Source of the DNA: Jeotgalibaca ciconiae
GTDB taxonomy: Bacteria; Bacillota; Bacilli; Lactobacillales; Aerococcaceae
DNA: 64,000 bases
Assembly: GCF_003955755.1 (NCBI RefSeq)
Contig: NZ_CP034465.1
Span: 558,001-622,000, forward strand
Reading direction: 5' to 3'
This document shows positions 35,183 to 43,652 of the stretch, piece by piece. The translations under genes and the position numbers were made by a program. Each line of letters starts with the position of its first letter. Position 1 is the stretch's first letter. The notes beneath the pieces were generated by a model that worked only from the letters and a program-made list of their open reading frames with translations, did no database searches and was not told the DNA's origin.

Positions 35183-36163
35183 TTAAATCAGCTCGTTTAA
35201 CTCTCCTTGTTCAGCTTTCATTTTACCATACGCAGCCGCGCCAATAACTCCAGCAAAGTCACTTAATTCACCAATCACGATATCGCAAGCCGTTTGAGAA
35301 ACCTTCAAAGCATGGTTAGATACAATCTCTTTGGCACTGTTCAATAACCTGTCTCCAGCTTTTGATACACCTCCACCAATGATTATGCGTTCTGGATTAA
35401 AAAGGTTCATGATATTTTTTAAGCCGTATCCTAAAAACTCTCCGCTCTCCTGAAAAACCTCCACACATACTGCGTCTCCACTATCGAACCCTTTAGAAAT
35501 AATTTCCGGTGTCAGTAAAGAGTAATCATCGTTAAGCCACTTTGTCACAATACTTTCACGATGCTCCACTTTTTCCATAAAAGTCCTCTGGATCCCTCTC
35601 GCAGACACGTATCGTCCTAAGCAACCTTTGCTTCCACATTTGCATTCTCGTCCGCCGATGACAACGTTCATATGTCCCACTTCGCCAGCGCTATTCTTGG
35701 CTCCATACAAAACCTGATTATTTACTACCACACCAGCACCCAAGCCAGTTCCAATCGTTAACAAGACCAGGTTTTCCTTCCCCTTCCCTTTACCAAAAAA
35801 CCACTCGCCGTATAAATTCACACGGACATCATTATCAATAAAAATTGGCACATCTATATGTGCTTTTATTTCTTGAATAATCGGAACATCTGACCAATCG
35901 GTAAAATTGGGAGAGAAAATAGATATTCCTTTTTCAATATCCATGATTCCTGGAACACCCATTCCAATTGAGTACAAATCCTTTTCAGATAATTCCATAG
36001 TATGTATTGCTTGGTGGATTGCCTCAACAATAGTAAAAATAACTACTTTCGGTCCTAAATGCTCATTGGTTTTCTTTCTAATTTCACATACTTGATTAAA
36101 TTCCTGATCGAAGATACCGACTTTAATATTGGTCCCGCCCAGATCAATCCCACAGTAATACAT
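35183..36163 (-). CDS. ROK-family sugar kinase, probable glucokinase
   Basis: ATG 36163 follows GAGGAGG, giving 326 residues. The ATP-binding DLGGTNIKVG is at the N-terminus. ENLVLLTIGTGLGAG, the sugar-binding GEVGHM and the ROK zinc motif CKCGSKGCL are present; the residue after the zinc motif is Gly instead of the usual Glu. No helix-turn-helix, so it is an enzyme and not a XylR-type repressor. It should phosphorylate glucose or a related hexose entering without the PTS, for example from starch or maltose. Confidence 0.88.
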   Translation of the reverse strand: MYYCGIDLGGTNIKVGIFDQEFNQVCEIRKKTNEHLGPKVVIFTIVEAIHQAIHTMELSEKDLYSIGMGVPGIMDIEKGISIFSPNFTDWSDVPIIQEIKAHIDVPIFIDNDVRVNLYGEWFFGKGKGKENLVLLTIGTGLGAGVVVNNQVLYGAKNSAGEVGHMNVVIGGRECKCGSKGCLGRYVSARGIQRTFMEKVEHRESIVTKWLNDDYSLLTPEIISKGFDSGDAVCVEVFQESGEFLGYGLKNIMNLFNPERIIIGGGVSKAGDRLLNSAKEIVSNHALKVSQTACDIVIGELSDFAGVIGAAAYGKMKAEQGELNELI

Positions 36164-36251
36164 ATTTTCCTCCTCAATAATCGAACTATAAAAGCTAAAC
36201 TTTAAAATATTTACCATACTTGTTTCTCATTATATCAATATTTTCGCGCAT

Positions 36252-36269
36252 ATTGGATGATTATCCAAT
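36252..36269. promoter_or_regulatory. Palindrome upstream of the ROK kinase gene
   Basis: ATTGGAT-GATT-ATCCAAT is a perfect 7-bp inverted repeat about 90 bases before the start. It could be an operator; no regulator is adjacent. Confidence 0.4.
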
Positions 36270-36476
36270 TTCAATCTTGAAAAAGCGAAGAAGTTTTTTA
36301 ATACCGAGCAAGTTTTTGTAACATTGCTTATCATCACAACTTCCGAGCTAGTGTTATCAAAATAATGAAGTGTATTTTAATTTTACCTTAAGCGATCTGA
36401 TACATCCTCAAGAAATTTCAGCTTTAAAATGGAACTAACTTCATTTATTCTTCTAGTCAAAGTACGATTTCCTCTC

Positions 36477-36564
36477 ACTAAACGAATAAATAGCACTTAT
36501 TCGTCTAGTAGACTATTAAAAAGCTTCCCACTGAATGAAATTCCACTTTAATTTCATTCAGTGG
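36477..36564. repeat. Two strong stem-loops in a 500-base intergenic region
   Basis: Stem 1 pairs ACTAAACGAATAA (36477-36489) with TTATTCGTCTAGT (36497-36509, one mismatch). Stem 2 pairs CCACTGAATGAAATT (36528-36542) perfectly with 36550-36564. Stem 2 resembles the GATGAAAT hairpins at 6912 and 37738. Apart from the palindrome at 36252 and a terminator at 36594, I see nothing else in 36164-36669. Confidence 0.6.
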
Positions 36565-36593
36565 TGCTCAAAGACTGCCTTACTATATGAAAT

Positions 36594-36632
36594 AAAAAAA
36601 GAAGAAAAGCATTTGATCTGCTCGTCTTCTTT
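36594..36632 (-). terminator. Terminator after paiA
   Basis: On the minus strand GAAGACGAGCA pairs with TGCTTTTCTTC around a 7-base loop, followed by seven T residues. Confidence 0.88.
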
Positions 36633-36669
36633 CTTAGTGGTGTTAACCTCTTATTTCAGTTTTCTTCAT

Positions 36670-37188
36670 TTAACTTAATTTTTTCGTCATTATAAAATCT
36701 AATTGTTCGTCATCACCCATGAAAAATGAATGAGCACCCGTTCGGGTAAAGCCCATCTTTTCGTAAAAAGCTTGAGCAGGAGAATTATGTTCCCATACGC
36801 CTAACCAAATACTATTTTTGCTATTTTTTTGAGCAAGTTCAATTGCTTTATTTATTAACATTTTGCCAAATCCTTTTCCTTTAAAAAGAGGCTTGATATA
36901 GATTCTCTCTACTTCTAAGGAATCTGCCGTTCTTTTTTCTGTCTGTGCTTGGTTGATGTTAATTTTTGAATATCCCGCTAATCGATTCTCATCGTACAAA
37001 AAGTAAAAGAATGTATCTTTCGTAAGTAGTTCTTTTTCTAGTTGTTGTACGTTATACGCTTTATCTAGATAGGCTTTCATATTCTCTTCGGTGTTGTGTT
37101 CGTCAAAAGTATCGCGGTATGTTTCAATACTGATTTTTTGTAAAGCTTGTAAATCCTCTATCGTACATTTTTTTAGTTCAATCGTCAT
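36670..37188 (-). CDS. paiA: PaiA-like GNAT N-acetyltransferase (polyamine acetylation)
   Basis: This 172-residue GNAT closely follows the Bacillus PaiA pattern: ISIETYRDTFDEHNTEENMKAYL, the acetyl-CoA loop FKGKGFGKMLI, and IWLGVWEHNSPAQAFYEKMGFTRTGAHSFFMGDDEQ. PaiA acetylates spermidine and spermine. It is the second gene of an operon with a MarR regulator (18-base gap), suggesting response to polyamine or weak-acid stress. The substrate is inferred from similarity that I recall, not from a search. Confidence 0.85.
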   Translation of the reverse strand: MTIELKKCTIEDLQALQKISIETYRDTFDEHNTEENMKAYLDKAYNVQQLEKELLTKDTFFYFLYDENRLAGYSKININQAQTEKRTADSLEVERIYIKPLFKGKGFGKMLINKAIELAQKNSKNSIWLGVWEHNSPAQAFYEKMGFTRTGAHSFFMGDDEQLDFIMTKKLS

Positions 37189-37206
37189 GAATGACCCTCA
37201 TTTCTC

Positions 37207-37659
37207 TTAGTAATTTCGTTTATGGCCTTTCTTTACTTGTTCCCAATCAATTTCTACATTTTTCCGTGCTTTTTCTAAAAGAGAAGCTAGGGTGGCCACT
37301 TCTTCTTGCGATAAACCTTGTAGAGCAACTTCATTCGAGTAGTTGTTTTCTTTTATAATATAGGGGGCAAGTTCCTTTCCCTTTTCTGTTGGGAAAAGCT
37401 TTTTGATTTTTTTATTCTCTTTATCAGATCGTTTTTCAATAAAACCATTCGTTTCTAATTTTTTTATCGCCCGCGCAGCAGTCGTCCGATCTACTTTAAT
37501 CATTTCTGCTAATTTTTCCTGAATGATTCCTGGATTCTCGTAAATCCGCACAAGATATAAATACTGCCCACGTGTCAAATCATATTCCTTGAACTCAATA
37601 TTTGCGATTGAGTCCAACGCTCTAGCAATCATTCCGATTTCTCTTAATATCTTAGTCAC
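37207..37659 (-). CDS. MarR-family regulator
   Basis: A 150-residue winged-helix protein starting at GTG 37659 after GGAGG. The recognition region is clear: QEKLAEMIKVDRTTAARAIKKLETNGFIEKRSDKENKKIKKLFPTEKG. It should regulate itself and paiA from the 35-base palindrome just upstream. Ligand unknown. Confidence 0.92.
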   Translation of the reverse strand: MTKILREIGMIARALDSIANIEFKEYDLTRGQYLYLVRIYENPGIIQEKLAEMIKVDRTTAARAIKKLETNGFIEKRSDKENKKIKKLFPTEKGKELAPYIIKENNYSNEVALQGLSQEEVATLASLLEKARKNVEIDWEQVKKGHKRNY

Positions 37660-37694
37660 AACTTACCTCCTTCGCATACTCTTTACTTATTTTA

Positions 37695-37729
37695 AGTTAT
37701 TTTTGTTGCAAATACAACAAAAATAAACT
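37695..37729. promoter_or_regulatory. Operator palindrome of the MarR-paiA operon
   Basis: AGTTATTTTTGTTG and CAACAAAAATAAACT form an inverted repeat around CAAATA, about 35 bases upstream of the marR start. Length and position fit MarR autorepression. Confidence 0.7.
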
Positions 37730-37737
37730 AACAAAAA

Positions 37738-37781
37738 AACTGTTAAATGAAATAATAGGACATATATTTCATCTAACAGTT
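37738..37781 (-). terminator. Terminator after the small membrane protein gene
   Basis: A 16-bp stem (37738-37753 with 37766-37781, one mismatch) is followed on the minus strand by seven T residues. The stem contains the AATGAAAT/ATTTCAT motif also seen in other hairpins of the window. Confidence 0.82.
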
Positions 37782-37794
37782 TCAATTTTTTATT

Positions 37795-38232
37795 TTATTT
37801 CGCCTCATAGATTTGTTTGTTTTTCATCAGAAACAAAGAGACTAGTGAAAGTTGAATGATCGTCATCAGAAGATCGTGGTTGTACAATCGTACTAATCCG
37901 ACATACAAAAGAATCAGTAGTGCAAGCTCAAGAGAATGGATAAGAATCTTTTGTTTCCTCACTAGCAGATAGACAAGCGATGAACAAACAAAAGCTATCA
38001 AGAATCCTGTAAACATCACTCGGCCTAATCCTTCTGAATACCTCCACTGAAAAAATGGGATCGTGCCTCCTAAAAAGAAAAAGATAATAAAAACAAAAAG
38101 AAAACCAAGAACAACCACTAACTGTGAACCAGAACCTTTTAATTTTAATGCAACATAGTAGATGAATGTACAAATAAAGATAATCAGCAAATATATATAA
38201 GCATTATCCAGTAAAAATAATTGAATGTTCAT
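37795..38232 (-). CDS. Hypothetical membrane protein, about five helices
   Basis: This 145-residue, very hydrophobic protein has helices at roughly 10-30, 38-60, 70-90, 97-115 and 118-135. AAGGGA precedes the ATG. No charged catalytic motif or known family is visible. It has its own terminator, and the next upstream gene is nearly 900 bases away, so it appears to stand alone. Confidence 0.65.
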   Translation of the reverse strand: MNIQLFLLDNAYIYLLIIFICTFIYYVALKLKGSGSQLVVVLGFLFVFIIFFFLGGTIPFFQWRYSEGLGRVMFTGFLIAFVCSSLVYLLVRKQKILIHSLELALLILLYVGLVRLYNHDLLMTIIQLSLVSLFLMKNKQIYEAK

Positions 38233-38449
38233 TTTTTGTCCCTTCCTAGTTTTTATTACTATTTATATATCTTACTATAAATATTGGAAATTGTTCTCTT
38301 CAAAAGAAATTAATGAACGAGTCATCTTAGTACAATCAAAATAGTTAGGAAGCTATGAGTACTACAAGATAAATGTATGTAAAACTCTCTAATACGAAAG
38401 TTTATCAAACGGTGTTTTACATATCCAATAATATATTTAAATACTCCTC

Positions 38450-38712
38450 ACAAAAAAACTAGACAGAGCCAAGGGGAAGTTTGCCTAAAACCCCAAAATG
38501 TTCGGTAAGGAGAACCGCTCAATAAGAGGTTCTTGAGAAATCTATGACCACTAGAAAATCGATATAGCTCGTGCGAAACAAGACGAAGTAAGATGCTGTG
38601 TTGCTGACGCTGGCTAAATGAAAGAGAAGCTTGTAAGTCATCCTTAAATTAACTAGGATGGAAACCAAATCGGTTGAACGAGAAAACTTTTCATATGAAT
38701 TTTGTATAGAGG
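38450..38712 (+). ncRNA. Candidate structured RNA, group II intron domain I-like fragment
   Basis: The stretch is more GC-rich and structured than its surroundings: GGGG/CCCC, AGAACC/GGTTCT and CATCC/GGATG stems are visible. GCTTGTAAGTCATCC...GGATGGAAACCAAATCGG and GTTGCTGACGCTGGCTAAAT resemble domain I sequences of bacterial group II introns as I remember them, and GTGCG at 38571 resembles an intron 5' end. No reverse-transcriptase frame or domain V follows, so it would be a fragment. I see no gene elsewhere in 38233-39083. Confidence 0.4.
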
Positions 38713-39083
38713 AAGTGATAGTTCATTTTTTTAATTTATTTTTTGTTTTTCAATACAATTATAACTCATGAGAGCTACAAAAAAATACTTTAAAAAGAGA
38801 AGAAAATGAATTTCAGTTTCCTTCTCTTTTCATCATGATTAATCTCTTTAGCAATATATCACTCATTTTCAGTCTTAAATGTTTATATGCCAGCATAAGC
38901 TTCTTTTAATTTCTCTGAAATAGTAAATCATTAGTACAGTTTTCTATTTAACCTAAACCAATTAGTTCAAGTATACTCAATATTTCAGTTAACACTCAAA
39001 AACACCCTTGCTTCATTTACAACTAGTATCTAACAGAAGAATAAATTATGTGAAAATATTTGAATATAGTATAATCGATTGAA

Positions 39084-39176
39084 ATGAATAAAATGAAAAC
39101 TACAGAATACTATATTGAGCAATTAGAGTATCAACTAAAAGACAGAGAAGCAATGTATAGAAAGGTTGTGCACTAG
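39084..39176 (+). CDS. Small ORF, 30 codons, coupled to the HD hydrolase gene
   Basis: ATG 39084 opens a 30-residue charged helical peptide (MNKMKTTEYYIEQLEYQLKDRE...) that ends in TAG 39176 and overlaps the next gene. A TATAAT-like box lies just upstream (about 39067). The upstream ribosome site is weak. It could be a leader that couples translation, or the remnant of a gene. Confidence 0.35.
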   Translation: MNKMKTTEYYIEQLEYQLKDREAMYRKVVH

Positions 39177-39825
39177 TCCATTGAGTGATGTTATTAACAA
39201 AGAGTTACAATTATATATCGAGCAACACATTATTCCTCAATATGATTTACTTGATGAAAGTCATTCAAGCATTCATGTTGAACAAGTTATCCAAAATAGT
39301 TTTGAAATTATGACCAGCTATCAAGTGAACCAAGATGTGGTTTATACAGTTGCTGCCTTTCATGATATTGGTATGCTTTACGGTAGAAAATTACATGAAG
39401 TAAAGTCGAAAGAAATTTTCGAGTCTGATGAATATATGAGGACTTATTTTAGTTTGGATGAAATAAAAATAATTGGAGAAGCAATCGAGGATCATCGTGC
39501 TTCGATTGATTATGAGCCGCGTTCTATTTACGGAAAGATTATTTCTGAAGCCGATCGAGATATCGACTTTGAACGTATTCTTATTAGAACCATGCAGTAT
39601 GCAGTCCAAAAGAAAAAAATCACTTCCCAATCGACACTGATTAAAGAAGCATACGAGTATATGAATACAAAATATGGACCAGATAGCGGAATCGTTTTTT
39701 GGCTGAATTATTCTAAAAATGTAAATAAACTAAATCACATCCATTACCTATTACGGAATAAAAATGATTTTGAAAAAATTTGCAACGAAATCTATCAAAA
39801 AGAAATACGTCGACTTGCATTATAA
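39166..39825 (+). CDS. HD-domain phosphohydrolase
   Basis: A 219-residue protein with HD-superfamily metal ligands: His in SSIHVEQVI, His-Asp in AAFHDIGM, His in IEDHRAS and Asp in SEADRDID. Such proteins hydrolyse nucleotides or phosphate esters. TTG 39166 is given as start, with AAGG directly before it; TTG 39181 is an alternative. No partner gene hints at the substrate. Confidence 0.8.
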   Translation: MCTSPLSDVINKELQLYIEQHIIPQYDLLDESHSSIHVEQVIQNSFEIMTSYQVNQDVVYTVAAFHDIGMLYGRKLHEVKSKEIFESDEYMRTYFSLDEIKIIGEAIEDHRASIDYEPRSIYGKIISEADRDIDFERILIRTMQYAVQKKKITSQSTLIKEAYEYMNTKYGPDSGIVFWLNYSKNVNKLNHIHYLLRNKNDFEKICNEIYQKEIRRLAL

Positions 39826-39910
39826 ACTTATCTGTCGATTAGCACTAAGGAATTTCAGCCCAACGCTCTCGCAGGAGCACACATGAATTTCTCAATTTAT
39901 TTGACCCTTA

Positions 39911-39969
39911 TCATTCACTTTACACCGTCATATTGAGAGTCCTATATGAGACAGCGTAAAGTGAATAAT
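39911..39969. terminator. Long stem-loop between converging genes
   Basis: CATTCACTTTAC pairs with GTAAAGTGAAT(A)ATG, and inside it GTCATAT pairs with ATATGAGAC. It lies between the HD gene and the convergent isochorismatase-like gene and probably ends both. Confidence 0.7.
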
Positions 39970-40036
39970 GTTTCTGTTATTTTGTGTATTCGTAGATTTT
40001 TTATTTATTTATACTTCCACGTTCTTCACCAATTTT

Positions 40037-40675
40037 TTAATTCATAAACTCTGACAAGACACGTGTTTTAATTTTATTTTTCTTGTAATTAGCAAGGGCT
40101 CTATCAAGAAATGTATCATTAATTGAAAAAACAGCATCGCTTAAAACGATCACTTCATATCCCCTATTTCTTCCTCCCAGTGCGGTTTTATATACACAGG
40201 CAGAAGCATCTGCCCCAATCAGATAAAGAGTAGTTATACCTTCTTTTAGCAAATATTCTTCTAATTCATTGCTAGAAAATGCATCTGTTTTTTCTTTGCT
40301 GAAAATATGTGGAGATAATACACGAAGTTGACTGCTCAATTCTGCACCAACTGAACCTTTTTTATATAATCCTCCAGACAGCAATTTATCAATAGGATTG
40401 GAAAAACCTTGTGTTAAATAAAGAATATCAATATGATTATTTTCTGCATACGTAATTGCAGAATTGATATTATTCATTAAAGAATCTGTATTGCCGTATT
40501 CTTTAATTCCCAATGTATCATTTTGAATATCAAGAACTAATAACGCACTCTTAGGACGCGAATTTTCTACTATCTTTTCTCCAGTAGTTATTTTTGACAG
40601 TTTATAAATTCTAAATCCAAAAATCCCCCCAATTATCAGCAACACTCCTACAATAGATAACAAGACTTTAAACAT
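40037..40675 (-). CDS. Membrane-anchored isochorismatase-like cysteine hydrolase
   Basis: One N-terminal helix (about 4-24) precedes an isochorismatase/nicotinamidase fold. Asp is in LVLDIQND, Lys in FSKEKTDAF and the nucleophile Cys in GADASACVYKTA; 212 residues in all. Most relatives are soluble, so the membrane anchor is notable and would place the domain outside the cell. The ATG follows AAGGAG. It is co-transcribed with the winged-helix regulator upstream (27-base gap). Substrate unknown. Confidence 0.85.
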   Translation of the reverse strand: MFKVLLSIVGVLLIIGGIFGFRIYKLSKITTGEKIVENSRPKSALLVLDIQNDTLGIKEYGNTDSLMNNINSAITYAENNHIDILYLTQGFSNPIDKLLSGGLYKKGSVGAELSSQLRVLSPHIFSKEKTDAFSSNELEEYLLKEGITTLYLIGADASACVYKTALGGRNRGYEVIVLSDAVFSINDTFLDRALANYKKNKIKTRVLSEFMN

Positions 40676-40702
40676 TTTTTTCTCTCCTTCTTTTTGTTTC
40701 TT

Positions 40703-41245
40703 TTACTTTTTTTCCTTTCCTGGAGGGGTAATTATTGTTGCAAAAGTATGTAAATCTTGTTCAGGATTGGTTCTTTTGAAAGCTGGTTCTAAGATTTTTT
40801 TTATTTCTTTCCCATATACTGCTAGTTCATCAGTCGTTGCATAAATAGGAACAGCACTAAATCCTGAACCATCTTCGGCAATGTTAATAGGTTCTTGCTT
40901 AGAATAATTGTCGAACTCTACTAATAATTCGGTAACAAAATCAGAAAACATCTTTGCATAAGCATCCCCGTCGTTTAATGATATAACTGAATTACCAAAA
41001 TTCAACATGGATTCCGCTAATTTGTAACTTTTTTCGATAGCCCCTCTTTTTTGAGTTTTGGAGGCAACTTCTAGAATTTCTTCTTCTTCCATTTTTTTTA
41101 AAGTTCTATATAAAGTCGCTTGGGATATAGAATCATTAAGTTCTAAAAGCTCTTGTGGGGTTAAAACGGGGTGTTGGTATAAACTCAATACTATTTGAGA
41201 CTTTATGGGATTTTTCATGCATTGTAATAATTTTTTTATTTCCAT
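40703..41245 (-). CDS. Winged-helix transcriptional regulator (ArsR/PadR-like)
   Basis: ATG 41245 is 9 bases after AAGGAG and is preferred over ATG 41263, which lies inside the operator; this gives 180 residues. A winged helix fills about 1-85 (PQELLELNDSISQATLYRTLKKMEEEEILEV). The C-terminal part is helical and may bind a ligand or dimerise. It overlies a long tripartite palindrome at its own promoter and presumably represses itself and the downstream hydrolase. Confidence 0.82.
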   Translation of the reverse strand: MEIKKLLQCMKNPIKSQIVLSLYQHPVLTPQELLELNDSISQATLYRTLKKMEEEEILEVASKTQKRGAIEKSYKLAESMLNFGNSVISLNDGDAYAKMFSDFVTELLVEFDNYSKQEPINIAEDGSGFSAVPIYATTDELAVYGKEIKKILEPAFKRTNPEQDLHTFATIITPPGKEKK

Positions 41246-41260
41246 CAATAATTTCTCCTT

Positions 41261-41302
41261 CATTGTTATCTTTATGATAATATTATCATTTTGATAACAA
41301 TG
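41261..41302. promoter_or_regulatory. Tripartite palindromic operator of the winged-helix regulator
   Basis: The outer arms CATTGTTATC and GATAACAATG enclose a perfect 16-bp palindrome, ATGATAATATTATCAT, with a TTT spacer on each side. Thirty-six of 42 positions are symmetric. It ends 16 bases upstream of the chosen start, so it covers the promoter or leader. Confidence 0.8.
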
Positions 41303-41336
41303 AAGTCAACAAGAAGTCCTAACCACTGAGATTAAA

Positions 41337-41364
41337 GAAGAACCCTGTTTGAATAGGGTCTTTG
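41337..41364 (-). terminator. Probable terminator of the type IV pilus operon
   Basis: AAAGACCCT pairs with AGGGTTCTT around an 8-base loop on the minus strand, followed by a T/C-rich stretch. It lies about 150 bases past pilO. Confidence 0.6.
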
Positions 41365-41518
41365 CTTTTTGGCTGAACTATTTTTAAAATAAATCTTTTA
41401 TTTACTAAAAAATAGGCGATTGCTTGTAGCTATAGGAAGAAAAAAATGGGACACGAGCCCAAAATCTTCATAGCTTCACACAAACAATCTCCTCATTCAA
41501 AAAGGTACAATACAATTA

Positions 41519-42079
41519 TTATTCTTTACTCCGCGGAACTGATTCTATGTGATAAAATAATTCGAAGATAAAGGCTCCTTGGTAGCCATTCTCTCCATTT
41601 TTTTCGAAGTTAAAGGAGTATATATTCCAAATACGCTCAAATTCCATTAGACGTTCAATTAAATTTTGCATATTTTCAGAATTATCACTGCTGATTTCTA
41701 CCTGATAGCCGCTTTTCATATAGCTCTCATCCAATTCTTCGATTGATTGAGGTTCACTAACACGTGAAACTTGCCTTAAAGCTACCTTTTCTTCTGTGGC
41801 AAGTTTCTCTAAAGCAACGATTTCTTGATTAACCATTTCTCCTTCAGGTAAAAAATTCCACGTTTCTTCATAGTATTCTTGGTATTCCTCAAGCAGCGCT
41901 TCTTCCGAGGGATACAGAGCCATTAACTCTTTTTGCTCGTTTACCAGTCTTGTTGTCCGATCCGCCTGCTCTTTTATTGGACTGAGTAAATATCGATTCC
42001 CGTAAAAGAACACGCTCAAAAGGACAATCACGAAAATGAGCAAGAGGGATATAGATAATCGGTCCCATTTTAGTCTCAT
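41519..42079 (-). CDS. pilO: Type IV pilus inner-membrane protein, PilO-like
   Basis: The 186-residue protein has one N-terminal helix (about 10-28), a coiled-coil stretch rich in Glu and Lys and a ferredoxin-like C-terminal domain, the PilO/GspM layout. Sequence similarity is weak, as usual for PilO; the call rests on position after pilM and pilN and on topology. It overlaps pilN by 4 bases. It would pair with PilN in the platform that links PilM to the pilus machine. Confidence 0.75.
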   Translation of the reverse strand: MRLKWDRLSISLLLIFVIVLLSVFFYGNRYLLSPIKEQADRTTRLVNEQKELMALYPSEEALLEEYQEYYEETWNFLPEGEMVNQEIVALEKLATEEKVALRQVSRVSEPQSIEELDESYMKSGYQVEISSDNSENMQNLIERLMEFERIWNIYSFNFEKNGENGYQGAFIFELFYHIESVPRSKE

Positions 42080-42615
42080 GGACGAACCTCCTCTCGCAGA
42101 ATTTCTTCATCCAGTTCTACTCTTAATTCGACGAGAGATTCTGGTTCGGAGGTTTGATTTTCGATACGAATCAAATGTGTATTCTTAATATACGGAAGCT
42201 CATTGAATCGATTGATTGTTTCAGATATTTCGTCAATAGACATTTTTTCAAGAACTAATGTTGCTTGATTTGATTCATTCAAGCCAAATATTGAAATAGA
42301 TTTTTCTTCATTAGGAACTTGAGCGGCTAATTCTCTGACTACCCCACTCATTGGATATTGTTTTCCTTCAAATATTGCTTTATTTTCTGTCAATCGTTTC
42401 GTTAGTTGATCATATTTTTCCATCTGGCGAGAAATTGCTAATTGATCTGCTTCTTCCCGAAGCCAATTTTTATTTGTTTCGTCTGTTTGGACATAGTGAG
42501 TATAGGAAAGGAAAAAATAAATTCCCATCGCAATAAAAAGGATCGCAAAAATTCCGCTCATTAAGTGAGGAAGAAGGTTTCTTTGTTTCTTTTCAAAAAA
42601 ATTGACTTCAAACAT
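42076..42615 (-). CDS. pilN: Type IV pilus assembly protein PilN
   Basis: MFEVNFFEKKQRNLLPHLMSG resembles the conserved PilN N-terminus (IN.L), which binds PilM. A single helix follows (about 20-42), then a coiled coil and a small alpha-beta domain; 179 residues. It starts 1 base after pilM and overlaps pilO, so the three are made together. Confidence 0.85.
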   Translation of the reverse strand: MFEVNFFEKKQRNLLPHLMSGIFAILFIAMGIYFFLSYTHYVQTDETNKNWLREEADQLAISRQMEKYDQLTKRLTENKAIFEGKQYPMSGVVRELAAQVPNEEKSISIFGLNESNQATLVLEKMSIDEISETINRFNELPYIKNTHLIRIENQTSEPESLVELRVELDEEILREEVRP

Positions 42616-42616
42616 A

Positions 42617-43612
42617 CTAGTCTTTCTCCCCTTTCCCTTTTTTCAATGCTTGAACTACATTTTTCTTTTCCTTCAAAGATAGCCCATATAATGGAAGAAA
42701 GGCAGCCCCGACTTCTTCAGAAATACCTAGTTCATGAATCGGAAGATAAAAACGTTTGGAGAGCTGGTGTTGTAAATTTTTTATATTAGGAAAATCTCCC
42801 GATAAAAAAATATCCGTTACACCTTCTTTTCCGTCCATAACCGAATACCGATAAAACTCCAGAAAACGTTCTAAGATATCCAACATGTCGCTAATGGTTT
42901 CATGAAGGGACTCTTCGCTACCTTTCCATTTCCATTCGCCCTCTTTGGTCACATTCCACAAATCCGTAAGACGAGCAGACCGTGAATGACGAATAAACTT
43001 TGGCATTCCTTGATGAAACACACTCATACAATTATTAACAGGGCTCCATTGTAAAACAAGCACATGCTTTTCTTCATCCAATCCGATTTCTTGCTGTTTT
43101 TCGATAATTCGATAGAGGCTTAAAGAGGAAATATCAGCAACAACCGGCTTTAAGCCCGCATCTTCTAATAACGATTCATATTGCATAATGACCTCATTTG
43201 AATAGAGCATCAGCAAGATTGTCTGTTCTGTTGCTTCTTTTTCTAACACTTCAAAATGGAAATTCGTCTGCTTAAAAGGGGTGCGAATCAAATGGTTCAT
43301 ATGTAAGCGAATATAGTCTCTTATCTCGGATGGAGTAAGTTGAGAAGGAACTTTTTCTTCTCTTATAATGACAAAATCATCAGGCAGAAGTATGGAAGTT
43401 CTTGAATTTTTCCATTTTTTCTCTGCCACAAGCGCTTTTAAACGATTCACAACGAGTGATGGATTCATAATTTTTCCTTCGTAAACAATCTCTGTGTCGA
43501 ATAGAATTTCTTCTTTTTCAATGATTGAATGTGATTGGGAATCCACGGCTATGTATCGAATTCGTCTTTCTAAAAACTCAAAAAATAATATCGGCTTCTT
43601 CTTAAATATCAT
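42617..43612 (-). CDS. pilM: Type IV pilus actin-like ATPase PilM
   Basis: The 331-residue cytoplasmic protein has the PilM/FtsA-like layout: an N-terminal strand FEFLERRIRYIAVDS, the segment LPDDFVIIREEKVPSQLTPSEIRDYI and a later ILERFLEFYRYS...IFLSGDFPNI. It would bind nucleotide and the PilN tail and connect to the PilC/PilB motor. The start lies about 40 bases after pilD. Confidence 0.88.
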   Translation of the reverse strand: MIFKKKPILFFEFLERRIRYIAVDSQSHSIIEKEEILFDTEIVYEGKIMNPSLVVNRLKALVAEKKWKNSRTSILLPDDFVIIREEKVPSQLTPSEIRDYIRLHMNHLIRTPFKQTNFHFEVLEKEATEQTILLMLYSNEVIMQYESLLEDAGLKPVVADISSLSLYRIIEKQQEIGLDEEKHVLVLQWSPVNNCMSVFHQGMPKFIRHSRSARLTDLWNVTKEGEWKWKGSEESLHETISDMLDILERFLEFYRYSVMDGKEGVTDIFLSGDFPNIKNLQHQLSKRFYLPIHELGISEEVGAAFLPLYGLSLKEKKNVVQALKKGKGEKD

Positions 43613-43652
43613 GTTTTACCTCCGTGGTCAGAATTTCAATTGTCAAGAAAAC

